Source: Hyphomicrobiaceae bacterium (GTDB lineage: Bacteria; Pseudomonadota; Alphaproteobacteria; Rhizobiales; Ancalomicrobiaceae). From it: a DNA stretch of 64,000 nt. The stretch lies in assembly GCA_016793065.1 (NCBI GenBank), contig JAEULV010000048.1, positions 1 to 64,000 of the forward strand, given 5' to 3'. The position numbers and the translations under genes were made by a program. Under the pieces are notes generated by a model. It saw only the letters and a list, made by a program, of their open reading frames with translations, searched no databases and was not told the DNA's origin. The stretch's first letter is position 1. Every line of letters begins with the position of its first letter. Shown piece after piece: positions 27,758 through 36,429 of the stretch.

Positions 27758-29584
27758 TCAGGCCGCTTCCATTGCCTCGAGTTCGGCGATCATGCCCTCG
27801 ACGACGCCGAGGCCGAGGGACCAGAAGCCGGGGTCGCCGGCGTCGAGGCCGAAGGGGGCGAGGAGCTCGGAATGGTGGCGGGTGCCGCCGGCCTTGAGCA
27901 GGTTGAAGTACTTGTCCTGGAAGCCGGATTCGGCCTTTTCATAGACGGCGTAGAGCGAGTTCACCAGGCAGTCGCCGAAGGCATAGGCATAGACATAGAA
28001 CGGCGAATGGACGAAGTGGGGGATATAGGCCCAATAAGTCTCGTAGCCCTCGCCGAGCTCGATCGACGGCCCCAGGCTTTCGCCCTGCACGTCCATCCAG
28101 AACTGGCAGAACTGATCGGCGGTCAGTTCGCCTTCCTTGCGGGCGGTGTGGACCTTGCGCTCAAAGGTGTAGAAGGCGATCTGGCGGACGACGGTGTTGA
28201 TCATGTCCTCGACCTTCGAGGCCAGCATCGACTTGCGTTCCGCCGGGGTGGCGGCGCGGGCCAGAAGCTTCTTGAAGGTCAACATCTCGCCGAAGACCGA
28301 GGCGGTTTCGGCCAGCGTCAGCGGCGTCGGTGCCATCAGGGCGCCGTTCGGGGCGGCGAGCACCTGATGCACGCCATGGCCGAGCTCGTGGGCAAGCGTC
28401 ATCACGTCGCGGGTCTTGCCCTGGTAGTTGAGCAGCACATAGGGGTGCGACGACGGAACGGTCGGATGGGCGAAGGCGCCCGGCGCCTTGCCGGGGCGGA
28501 CCGGGGCGTCGATCCAGTTGTTGTCGAAAAAGCCCCTGGCGATCGAGGCCATGTCGCCGGAAAAGTCGCCATAGGCCGACAGCACGGTGTCGCGCGCCTC
28601 GTCCCACGGGATCACCCGGCTCTCGGCCCTGGGCAAGGGGGCGTTGCGGTCCCAGTGCATCAGCTTGTCCTTGCCGAACCACTTGGCCTTGAGCTTGTAG
28701 TAGCGATGGGACAGGCGGGGGAAGGCCTCGCGGGCGGCGGCGACGAGGGCATCGACGACCTCGCGCTCGACCCGGTTCGACAGGTGGCGGCTGTCGGCGA
28801 CGTCGACGAAGCCGCGCCAGCGGTCGCTAATCTCCTTGTCCTTGGCGAGGACGTTGGTGATCAGCGCGAAGGTGCGCATGTTGGCCTTCAGCGTCTCGCC
28901 GACGGCATTGGCGGCGTCGCGGCGCCTGGTTTCGTCGGTGTCCTGCAACAGGTTCAGCGTCGGCTCGATCGCCAGTTCCTCGCCGCGCACCTTGAAGCGC
29001 AAGGAGGCGATGGTGTCGTCGAACAGCCGGTTCCAGGCGGAGCGGCCGGTCACCGACTTCTCGTGGAACAGCCGCTCGACGTCGTCGGCGAGCTGGAACG
29101 GCTTTTCCTTGCGGATGTCGAGGATCCACGGGCGATAGTGGCCGAGCACCTCGTCGGCCATGGCGGCCTCGAGCGCGGCCTCGTCGAGGCGGTTGAGTTC
29201 GAGCTCGAAGAACAACAGGCTGGAGGAGGCGGTGGTGATCTTTTCCTGGACGTCGCCATAGAACTTGGCGCGCTGCGGATCGGTGGTGTCGCCGGAATAG
29301 ACCAGCCCGGCGAAGGACATCAACCGGCCGAGCAGATCCTGCAATTCCTCGTATTCGCGTACCAGCGCGCCAAGCGCGCGGCCGTCAAGCCCGGCGAGCT
29401 TGCCCTTGGCCTTGTCGGCGAAGGCCTGGGCCCAGGCGATCGAATGGTCGAGATCGGCCCCAACCTCGGGCGCGTCCATGGCGGAATAGAGATCGGCCAG
29501 GTTCCATTCGGGCAAGGCGCCCAGATCCGGAGCCGCCTTGGCGGCGGAAGCGGGGGTGGGGCTGTGGAGCGGCGCGAAACGCAT
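27758..29584 (-). CDS. pepF: Oligoendopeptidase F (M3 family zinc metallopeptidase)
   Basis: The 608-aa cytosolic peptidase has the zinc-binding HELGHGVH motif at about residue 397 and the downstream TLAETASVFGEM segment that supplies the third ligand. The C-terminal substrate-binding motif region is YETYWAYIPHFVHSPFYVYAYAFGDCLV. It degrades oligopeptides of roughly 7-17 residues. The start is ATG at 29584, 9 nt after GAGG; a TTG at 29605 is in frame but poorer. Length agrees with the PepF clade of about 600 aa. It is transcribed alone, divergent from the sigma-54 regulator. Confidence 0.95.
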   Translation of the reverse strand: MRFAPLHSPTPASAAKAAPDLGALPEWNLADLYSAMDAPEVGADLDHSIAWAQAFADKAKGKLAGLDGRALGALVREYEELQDLLGRLMSFAGLVYSGDTTDPQRAKFYGDVQEKITTASSSLLFFELELNRLDEAALEAAMADEVLGHYRPWILDIRKEKPFQLADDVERLFHEKSVTGRSAWNRLFDDTIASLRFKVRGEELAIEPTLNLLQDTDETRRRDAANAVGETLKANMRTFALITNVLAKDKEISDRWRGFVDVADSRHLSNRVEREVVDALVAAAREAFPRLSHRYYKLKAKWFGKDKLMHWDRNAPLPRAESRVIPWDEARDTVLSAYGDFSGDMASIARGFFDNNWIDAPVRPGKAPGAFAHPTVPSSHPYVLLNYQGKTRDVMTLAHELGHGVHQVLAAPNGALMAPTPLTLAETASVFGEMLTFKKLLARAATPAERKSMLASKVEDMINTVVRQIAFYTFERKVHTARKEGELTADQFCQFWMDVQGESLGPSIELGEGYETYWAYIPHFVHSPFYVYAYAFGDCLVNSLYAVYEKAESGFQDKYFNLLKAGGTRHHSELLAPFGLDAGDPGFWSLGLGVVEGMIAELEAMEAA

Positions 29585-29730
29585 GGTCGAATGCCTCGAT
29601 TGCAAAACAAGGCCGGCAGCGACGCAGCCGGACGAACGATTGCATGTGAATATCGGGTTTTGGCGGGGAAGTTCAACCTCCCTGCGGGTTGGTCCCGGAT
29701 TTCACATGGGTAACGGATCGGAACCCAGTC

Positions 29731-29746
29731 TTAAGGCCTCGTTAAC
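29731..29746 (+). promoter_or_regulatory. Perfect CtrA-box consensus upstream of the sigma-54 response regulator
   Basis: TTAA-N7-TTAAC matches the CtrA consensus exactly, oriented toward the regulator gene and ending 84 bp before its start. A GATTC (CcrM-type) site lies at about 29784 between the box and the gene. Confidence 0.6.
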
Positions 29747-29829
29747 CCGCGGGCGCCAATGATGACCCGAAATGAAACACGCGATTCCCGGGTTTGAAAC
29801 CGGTTCGCCCCTTGCCCCGGAGTTTGCGC

Positions 29830-31386
29830 ATGTTGCCGCGTCTTCTCGTTGTCGACGATGATCCCGTGCAGCGCAGGCTTCTTGAAGCGTGCGTCACGCG
29901 GCTCGGCTACCCGTCGCGGGTGATCGACAACGGCGCGGAGGCGGTGCGGATCCTGACGTCGGCGGAGGGCGCGGATTTCGCGCTGGTGATCCTCGATCTG
30001 GTGATGCCGGATCTCGACGGCATGGGCGTGCTGTCGCGGCTGCGCGACGCGCAGGTCAATGTGCCGGTGATCGTGCAGACGGCCAATGGCGGCGTCGATG
30101 TCGCCGTCAATGCCATGCGCGCCGGGGCGTTCGACTTCGTCGTCAAGCCGGTGTCGCCGGAGCGGCTGCAGGTTTCCATCGCCAACGCGCTGAAGGTCGC
30201 CTCGCTCGAAGGCGAGATCACCCGCATCCGCCGCTCGGCGGAAGGGACGCTGACGTTTCGCGATATCGTCACCAAGAGCCATGCGATGGATCGGGTGATC
30301 CGGCTCGGCGAGCGCGCCGCCGGCTCCAACATCCCGATCCTGATCGAGGGCGAGAGCGGCGTCGGCAAGGAGCTGATCGCGCGGGCGATCCAGGGGGCGT
30401 CGGATCGGCGGTCGCGGCCGTTCGTGACGGTGAACTGCGGGGCGATCCCGGACAATCTGGTGGAGTCGATCCTGTTCGGCCACGAGAAGGGCGCCTTTAC
30501 CGGCGCGGTCGACAAGCATGTCGGCAAGTTCCAGGAAGCCCATGGCGGCACGCTGTTTCTCGACGAGGTCGGCGAACTGCCGCTGGCGGTGCAGGCCAAG
30601 CTGTTGCGGGCGCTGCAGGAGGGCGAGATCGATCCGGTGGGGGCGCGCAAGCCGGCGCGGGTCGACTTCCGGCTGATCTCGGCGACGAACCGGTCGCTGA
30701 TCGACATGGTCAAGGAAGGACGCTTCCGCGAGGACCTCTATTACCGCCTCAACGTCTTCCCGATCGGCATTCCGACGCTGCGCGACCGCAAGGACGACAT
30801 TCCCGAGCTGGTGCGGCACTTCATCGTGCGGTTCGCGGCGGAAGAAAAGAAGCGCAACGTCGTCGGCATCACGCCGGAAGCGATGGCGCTGTTGATGGCC
30901 TATGACTGGCCCGGCAATATCCGCCAGCTGGAAAACGCGGTGTTCCGCGCCGTGGTGCTGGCGGACGAGGCCTATCTCGGCGCCGACGAGTTCCCGCAGA
31001 TCCAGGCGCAGGTCGGCATGCTGCCGCCGCTCATCGGCAACAACGAGCCGATGATCGCGGTGCTCAATCCGCGCCAGTCGGGCGATGGACGGGCGGCCGC
31101 GTCGACCAACGCCGTGGCGGGCGGGCGCACCGGCTATTCGCCGGGACCGTCTGGTTTCTCGGCATCGGATCCGGCGCCGTTCGGCTTCATGCGCTCGCTC
31201 GACGACAAGGGACACGTGCGCGAGCTGGTGTCGATCGAGGCGGAGATGATCAAGCTGGCGATCGACCATTACGGCGGGCGGATGTCGGAAGTGGCGCGAC
31301 GCCTGGGGATTGGCCGGTCAACGCTTTATCGCAAGCTGAAGGACTATGGCCTGGAAGACACGGCGGCGATCGAAGCCGCCGAGTGA
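29830..31386 (+). CDS. Sigma-54-dependent response regulator (NtrC/DctD type)
   Basis: The 518-aa activator has a receiver domain (1-120) with D9-D11 acidic residues and phospho-acceptor D56 (LVILDLVMPDLDG), and an AAA+ sigma-54 interaction domain (about 145-380) with Walker A GESGVGKE near 174 and GAFTGA near 221. A C-terminal Fis-type helix-turn-helix (RMSEVARRLGIGRSTLYRKLKDYGLED) follows. A low-complexity Gly/Ser/Pro linker separates the last two domains. The start is ATG 29830 with GGAG 7 nt upstream. No sensor kinase is adjacent. A perfect CtrA box lies upstream, and L,D-transpeptidase and DUF882 genes follow, suggesting an envelope role. Confidence 0.92.
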   Translation: MLPRLLVVDDDPVQRRLLEACVTRLGYPSRVIDNGAEAVRILTSAEGADFALVILDLVMPDLDGMGVLSRLRDAQVNVPVIVQTANGGVDVAVNAMRAGAFDFVVKPVSPERLQVSIANALKVASLEGEITRIRRSAEGTLTFRDIVTKSHAMDRVIRLGERAAGSNIPILIEGESGVGKELIARAIQGASDRRSRPFVTVNCGAIPDNLVESILFGHEKGAFTGAVDKHVGKFQEAHGGTLFLDEVGELPLAVQAKLLRALQEGEIDPVGARKPARVDFRLISATNRSLIDMVKEGRFREDLYYRLNVFPIGIPTLRDRKDDIPELVRHFIVRFAAEEKKRNVVGITPEAMALLMAYDWPGNIRQLENAVFRAVVLADEAYLGADEFPQIQAQVGMLPPLIGNNEPMIAVLNPRQSGDGRAAASTNAVAGGRTGYSPGPSGFSASDPAPFGFMRSLDDKGHVRELVSIEAEMIKLAIDHYGGRMSEVARRLGIGRSTLYRKLKDYGLEDTAAIEAAE

Positions 31387-31524
31387 CGATTTTTTGAACC
31401 CCGCTTCCCTTGCGTGCGACCAAGTTTTGCGGTCGTAGTGACGGCCTGCTTGACTTGATCGCCTGGTGCGTTTTCGCGACCCGCTGTTTCTCGCGCGGGT
31501 TTGCTGTCGCCTTTGACGATCGCC

Positions 31525-33663
31525 ATGGGTGCCGAGATGCGAATTGGACAGATGTCGTTGCGAGTGTCGATGCAGGCGAGCACGCTGGTGCTGGCCCTGA
31601 TGCTGGCCGGCGCGGCACGGGCCGAGGAGGCCGTTGCCGGTTCGACATCGCCGGCTGCGCCCATGGTGTCGGCGCCGGCCGAACTGGCGCCGGCGGCGGC
31701 GTTGGACACGCCGACGACGGTGGGCGAGCGGGCCGAGCCGGCGCCGATCGCAGTGCTTCCGACAGCCGAGATCCCGCCGCTTCCACCTCTTGAAGTCGCA
31801 ATCGAAACCGCGCCGGAGGCCGTCGAGCTGCTGCCGGTCCTGGGTGAGCTGCCGCCGATCTCGAACCCGATCGAGGGCACGCCGGCGGTCGGATCGACGG
31901 AAAGCCAGCCGGAAACCGGCGTTGCGACCGCGCCTGCGGCGCCAAACGTCGGAGCGGATCAGGCGGCCGGCATTGCGCCCAAGGCGCCCGATGTCGCGAT
32001 CGGGGTAGCGTCGGCGCAGCCGGCAATGCCTGATGTGGCGGCTGGCGTCGCACCGTCCTTGCCGGATGCGCCGCCGGCGGCGGCGGTGGCGCGCGTCGAT
32101 CTCGCCGGGCTTGGCCGGGCGCTGGAACTGGCGCTGGCGACGCCGCGCGGGGCGATTGCCCGGCTGAGCGAGACCGAGCGCGGCGCGCTTGCCGGGTTCT
32201 ATCGCGAGCGGAACTGGGCGGCGCTGTTCGTTGACGACAACGGCCTGACGGCGTCGGCGCGTCGCGGCGCCGAGCGGATGATGAAGGCCGCCTATGACGG
32301 CCTGGAACCGCGCACCTATGTGCTGGCGCTGCCGCAGGACGCGACCGACGGCGACACGCTGGCGCGGACGGAGCTGGAGCTCGTCGGCACGCTGATGCGC
32401 TATGCCCGTGACGCGTCGCAGGGGCGGATCGACCCGCAGCGCATTTCGGCCAGCATCACGGTGGAACGCCGGCCGCTGGCGCCGGCCGAGGTGCTGACGC
32501 GGCTGGCGACCGGTGGCGACATCGCCACGGTGATCGATGGTTTCAACCCGCCGCATCCGGGGTTCCTGGCGCTGAAGCGCAGGCTGGCCGAGGCGCTCGA
32601 CGGCGCCGTCGACATGGCGGAAAAGCCGCGCGCCGACGCGCCGGTGGCGATTCCGCCGGGACCGGCGTTGAAGGTTGGGGCGCGGGACACGCGCGTGGCG
32701 CTCTTGCGCAGCCGGCTGGGGCTGGTGGACAGCGGTACCGTCAGTGATGCCGAGGTGTTCGACGCCGATGTCGCCCAGGCGCTGAAGGCGTTTCAGCGCG
32801 ACAACGGCCTCAACCCGACGGGGACGCTGGGGCCACAGACGATCGAGCGGCTGAATGCCGGGCTCGACCCGGCGACGACGGCCTCGGTCGGGGCGGACCG
32901 GGCGCTGATCGGCGATCTCGTCGCCAACATGGAGCGCTGGCGCTGGCTGCCGCGCGAGCTCGGCCGGCAGCATGTGTTCGTCAATGTCGCGGATTTCTCG
33001 CTGGTGATCCGGCGCGACGGCCAGATCGCCCACCGGGCCAAGACCATCGTCGGCAAGGTGGCGCCGGAACGGCAGACGCCGATCTTCTCGCAGAACATGG
33101 ACCATATCGTCGTCAATCCCTACTGGAACGTGCCGCCGAACATCGTCAAGAAGGAGATGATGTCGAAGATCGTTTCGACCGGCGGCGGGTCTGTCGCCAG
33201 CGGGGCGTGGGAAGTCTATGTCGGAAACCGGCAGGTCGATCCGCGCTCGGTCGACTGGGCCTCGACCTCGCCGAACGCGGTGAGCATCCGGCAAAAGCCG
33301 GGTCCGTCGAATGCGCTCGGCAACATCAAGTTCATGTTCCCGAACACTCACTCGGTCTATATCCACGACACCTCGTCGCGCGGGCTGTTCGCCCAGGACT
33401 TTCGGGCGATGTCGCACGGGTGCGTGCGGGTGCACGAGCCGTTCGAGTTCGCCAATGCGCTGCTGGCGGAGGAGCCGAACGTCTCCGGCGAGGGACTGCG
33501 CAAGATGGTCGGCAATGGCGGCGAGCGCTACATCCGGCTGGCGTCGCCGATCCCGGTGCACATCACCTATTTCACCCGGTTCTTCGACGAGGGCGGCAAT
33601 CTCGTCACCCGCCAGGACATCTATGGCCACAATGCCCGGCTGAAGGCGGCGCTGGGGCTCTGA
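31525..33663 (+). CDS. L,D-transpeptidase (YkuD domain) with peptidoglycan-binding domain
   Basis: The protein of about 712 aa is exported: a signal peptide at the N-terminus (MQASTLVLALMLAGAARAEE) is followed by a Pro/Ala-rich linker of about 150 residues. A YcbB-like N-terminal domain, a PG_binding_1 domain (near 391-445, LNPTGTLGPQTIERLN) and a YkuD catalytic domain follow. The catalytic domain has YIHDTSSRGLFAQDFRAMSHGCVRV, with the active Cys near 633. It forms 3-3 cross-links in peptidoglycan or anchors proteins to it. Possible starts are 31501 (TTG), 31525, 31537 and 31552; none has a strong ribosome site. The stop codon is the first triplet of interspersed repeat copy B. Confidence 0.92.
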   Translation: MGAEMRIGQMSLRVSMQASTLVLALMLAGAARAEEAVAGSTSPAAPMVSAPAELAPAAALDTPTTVGERAEPAPIAVLPTAEIPPLPPLEVAIETAPEAVELLPVLGELPPISNPIEGTPAVGSTESQPETGVATAPAAPNVGADQAAGIAPKAPDVAIGVASAQPAMPDVAAGVAPSLPDAPPAAAVARVDLAGLGRALELALATPRGAIARLSETERGALAGFYRERNWAALFVDDNGLTASARRGAERMMKAAYDGLEPRTYVLALPQDATDGDTLARTELELVGTLMRYARDASQGRIDPQRISASITVERRPLAPAEVLTRLATGGDIATVIDGFNPPHPGFLALKRRLAEALDGAVDMAEKPRADAPVAIPPGPALKVGARDTRVALLRSRLGLVDSGTVSDAEVFDADVAQALKAFQRDNGLNPTGTLGPQTIERLNAGLDPATTASVGADRALIGDLVANMERWRWLPRELGRQHVFVNVADFSLVIRRDGQIAHRAKTIVGKVAPERQTPIFSQNMDHIVVNPYWNVPPNIVKKEMMSKIVSTGGGSVASGAWEVYVGNRQVDPRSVDWASTSPNAVSIRQKPGPSNALGNIKFMFPNTHSVYIHDTSSRGLFAQDFRAMSHGCVRVHEPFEFANALLAEEPNVSGEGLRKMVGNGGERYIRLASPIPVHITYFTRFFDEGGNLVTRQDIYGHNARLKAALGL

Positions 33664-33788
33664 TGCCAGAGGCCGAAGGCGCTGCCGCGCCCGGCCCCCG
33701 AGGACGCGCGAATGTCTCATCCGCATCAGCGGCACGGGAAATCCGCGTCAGCAATATCATCGACCATTTTCAATACCCGCGGCATGAG
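33661..33788 (+). repeat. Interspersed repeat of about 128 bp, copy B
   Basis: It is homologous over its full length to 19976-20104. It starts at the stop codon of the transpeptidase gene (TGATGCC). It keeps the CGCGAAT...ATCAGCGGCA...GAAAT.CGCGTCAG layout, with changes in the stem and a small internal CCGC-ATCA-GCGG hairpin. Both copies face the same way. Confidence 0.75.
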
Positions 33789-33956
33789 CCGGCGATTTAC
33801 CCGGCATTAACGCCGATGCACGGCTAACGGTTATCGCCGGCCATCGACCATCCGCGACCATGATTTCACCGCAGTCGGACGCTTGGGTGCGGCCTGATCG
33901 ATCGTTCCATGACGAAAATCGGCGCGTCGACAGCTGCTCGCCGGGGGCAAATCATG

Positions 33957-33972
33957 GTAAAAGGGCTTTAAC
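33957..33972 (+). promoter_or_regulatory. CtrA-box-like site upstream of the DUF882 gene
   Basis: GTAA-N7-TTAAC, one mismatch from consensus and identical in pattern to the sites at 22154 and 49001. It is only 20 bp before the annotated GTG, which hints that translation may start further in. Confidence 0.45.
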
Positions 33973-33992
33973 CATATCACTCTAGTCTGCGA

Positions 33993-35909
33993 GTGGTTGG
34001 TTCCCGGTCGGGATCCTCACGCGCGACGGTGGGCCGAAGGGCTCAAGCGGCGCGCCTGGTCGGATTGGTGTTCTTGGCTTTGGCTCGTTTTTCTCGCACC
34101 CTCCTTACGCGCGCTCCCGCGTCGGCATCGCCGGCGATGCTCGCGGTTGCCGCCTTTCTGGTCGTCGCGGGCGCCAGCCTGCCGGCGGCGGCGCAGACGC
34201 GGTCGCTGAAGCTGTTCAATACCCACACGGGTGAATCCGCCACGGTGGTGTTCAAGCGCAACGGCCAGTTCGACGCCGCCGGGCTGAAACAGCTCAGCCA
34301 CATGCTGCGCGACTGGCGCCGCGACGAACCAACCCGGATGGCGCCGGAACTGTTCGATCTGATCTACGAGGTCTATGCCGAAGTCGGGGCGAGCGAGCCG
34401 ATCCATATCGTCTCGGGCTATCGCTCGCCGGTGACCAACAACATGCTGCGGTCGCGCTCGCGCGGCGTCGCCAAGCTGTCGCAGCACATGCTGGGCAAGG
34501 CGATGGATTTCTTCATTCCGGGCGTGCCGCTGGCCAAGCTGCGCGAGACGGGCCTGCGCAAGCAGTTCGGCGGCGTCGGCTTCTATCCGACGTCCGGCAG
34601 TCCGTTCGTGCACATGGATGTCGGCAGCGTGCGGCATTGGCCGCGGATGACCCGCGACCAGCTGGCCCGCGTCTTCCCCAATGGCAAGACCGTGCATCTG
34701 CCCGCCGATGGCCCGCCGCTGTCGCGCTACCAGGAAGCGCTGGCCGAGGTCGAACGCTACAAGGGCCGCAATGCGGTGCCGAGCAGCGGCGACGACGATG
34801 ACGATGCGCCGAGCGGCAACCGGCGCGGCGACGATACGGCCGGCGGCGATGGCGGCCTGCTGGCCGGCCTGTTCGGCTGGGGCAAGAAATCCGACGAGGC
34901 CAAGCCGCCGGCGCAGGTGGCGGCGCGGATGCAGCCGCAGCCGCAGCCGCGCGCCAGCGCCCAGCCGATCGACGACGATACCCCGCCGGGCCTGGCGCCG
35001 CAGCCGCCGCGTCAGCAGGTCGCCAGCCTGCCGGCGCCGGCCGAACCGCTGCCGATCCCGACCGCGCGTCCGACCGTGCCGGCACAGGTGACGATGCAGC
35101 CGGCGCCGGGCGCGATCCTGGCCTTGCCGCAGGCCCGTCCGGCCGATGCGGCGACGCGGCCGACGGCTGGCGCCAATGGCGCCGATGCCGGTCAACCGGT
35201 TGGCTGGATGGTCGGACCGCAGCCGGTCGCGCCGCCGGCCCAGGCTCCCGAGCCGATGGCGATGCCGGCGCAGCCGGCCTATCAGGTCGCGACCGGCATG
35301 CCGATGCCGCGCCCGCGTCCGGGCTTGCCGCCGCCGCTGCAGGCGGTCGCGGCGGTGAATTCCGCCGCCGGCGATCCGGGTGGTCCGGTCGAGCCGTCGT
35401 CGGCGCTTGGCTATGCCGCGCCGGGCCTGCCGATCCCGAATGCCCGTCCGGCGGCGCCTGACGAGCCTGCCCCGGCACAGACGGCCTTGCCGCCGCCGCT
35501 GGCGCCGCTGCCGTCGGCGGTTCCGGTTCCCGCCGGCCGGCCGCAACAGGTCGCCTCGCTCGGCTCGGGGGCGACGACACTTTCGCCGCCGCCGGCACCG
35601 GCGAAGAGCGGCACGCCGGGACGCGAAGGTCGCCCGGCGACCGTGGCGCGCGGCGGCGATGCGCTGTATCGGCTGATCAACCGGGTTGCGGCGATCCCGC
35701 CGGCGCGGTTGCTCGACGGCAATGCGACGATGCGGCAGAAGAGCTTTGCCCGCCTCAATCACCCGGATCAGGAAGGCCTGCCGCAGCTGATCGGCAAGCC
35801 GAAGGCGGCGATCGCCTATGGCTTCGGCCGCGAGATCAACGGCGGCTTGCGCACGGACAGCTTCTCCGGGCAAGCGATCGGCCGGTTGCCCGTCGTCAAG
35901 GTGGAGTGA
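33993..35909 (+). CDS. Exported DUF882 / peptidase M15-like protein with long Pro-rich tail
   Basis: The protein of up to 638 aa has a hydrophobic export segment (MLAVAAFLVVAGASLPAAAQ, residues 49-68 if GTG 33993 is used). A DUF882 (YcbK, M15-like) domain follows, with IVSGYRSPVTNNMLR, SQHMLGKAMDFF and FVHMDVG, which supply the His/Asp/His zinc ligands. The C-terminal 370 residues are Pro/Ala/Gln-rich and probably span the periplasm or wall. Predicted role: peptidoglycan endopeptidase or binding protein, in line with the neighbouring L,D-transpeptidase. The start is doubtful because the CtrA-like box is very close; GTG 34068 or ATG 34137 are alternatives. A hairpin overlaps the stop. Confidence 0.82.
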   Translation: MVGSRSGSSRATVGRRAQAARLVGLVFLALARFSRTLLTRAPASASPAMLAVAAFLVVAGASLPAAAQTRSLKLFNTHTGESATVVFKRNGQFDAAGLKQLSHMLRDWRRDEPTRMAPELFDLIYEVYAEVGASEPIHIVSGYRSPVTNNMLRSRSRGVAKLSQHMLGKAMDFFIPGVPLAKLRETGLRKQFGGVGFYPTSGSPFVHMDVGSVRHWPRMTRDQLARVFPNGKTVHLPADGPPLSRYQEALAEVERYKGRNAVPSSGDDDDDAPSGNRRGDDTAGGDGGLLAGLFGWGKKSDEAKPPAQVAARMQPQPQPRASAQPIDDDTPPGLAPQPPRQQVASLPAPAEPLPIPTARPTVPAQVTMQPAPGAILALPQARPADAATRPTAGANGADAGQPVGWMVGPQPVAPPAQAPEPMAMPAQPAYQVATGMPMPRPRPGLPPPLQAVAAVNSAAGDPGGPVEPSSALGYAAPGLPIPNARPAAPDEPAPAQTALPPPLAPLPSAVPVPAGRPQQVASLGSGATTLSPPPAPAKSGTPGREGRPATVARGGDALYRLINRVAAIPPARLLDGNATMRQKSFARLNHPDQEGLPQLIGKPKAAIAYGFGREINGGLRTDSFSGQAIGRLPVVKVE

Positions 35910-35930
35910 ACCGGCGGCAGTGCCGGTTCA
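35907..35930 (+). terminator. Hairpin overlapping the stop codon of the DUF882 gene
   Basis: A 9-bp perfect stem TGAACCGGC / GCCGGTTCA has the stop codon TGA as its first three bases. There is no T-tract, so it may act as an mRNA 3' stabiliser or weak terminator. Confidence 0.4.
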
Positions 35931-35985
35931 TGGCGCGGAGCGTCGGTCGGGAGCGTGTGCCCCCCCCCCCTTCCCCCTTGCGGAA

Positions 35986-36258
35986 TCAACCGCCGGCGCC
36001 GGGCAGGTTCATGCCGAGGGCGTCGAGGTAGAGTTCCAGGATCGCTTCCATTTCCTCGCGTTCGGCCTTGTCCTGCTTGCGCAGGCTGACGACCTTGCGC
36101 AACACCTTGACATCGAAGCCATTGGCCTTGGCTTCGCCGTAGACGTCCTTGATGTCGTCGGCGATGGCCTTCTTTTCCTCTTCAAGGCGCTCGATACGCT
36201 CGACGAAGGCCTTAAGCTGGTCCGGAGCGACGGCATCGATCGAAGTGGTCTGGTTCAT
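35986..36258 (-). CDS. gapR: GapR family DNA-binding protein (DUF2312)
   Basis: The 90-aa protein is nearly all helical, with the family core [49 protein letters not shown]. In Caulobacter GapR is a nucleoid-associated protein that clamps overtwisted AT-rich DNA ahead of replication and transcription and is essential for normal growth. Length and sequence agree closely with that family. It is convergent with the DUF882 gene, separated by a tract of 11 cytosines (35960-35970), and divergent from the acyl-CoA ligase gene. Confidence 0.93.
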   Translation of the reverse strand: MNQTTSIDAVAPDQLKAFVERIERLEEEKKAIADDIKDVYGEAKANGFDVKVLRKVVSLRKQDKAEREEMEAILELYLDALGMNLPGAGG

Positions 36259-36429
36259 CGGGATCTCCTGAACTCGGCTGGCGCGGAAACGCGCGCGATT
36301 TGACCGAACCGGTGCCCGATCGACCGGCCCGGGTCAAGGCTCCGCCGGCGGCTATCCCCGGCTTCCTGCATCGCGACGTCGCATTGAGGGCACTGGACAA
36401 GCCGGGGGCGGGGCGGGCAAAACCAGCCG

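Noticed and set aside
31318-33735. 805-codon minus-strand open frame antisense to the L,D-transpeptidase
   Set aside because: Arg-rich shadow of a clear gene; its N-terminus is only the complement of interspersed repeat copy B.
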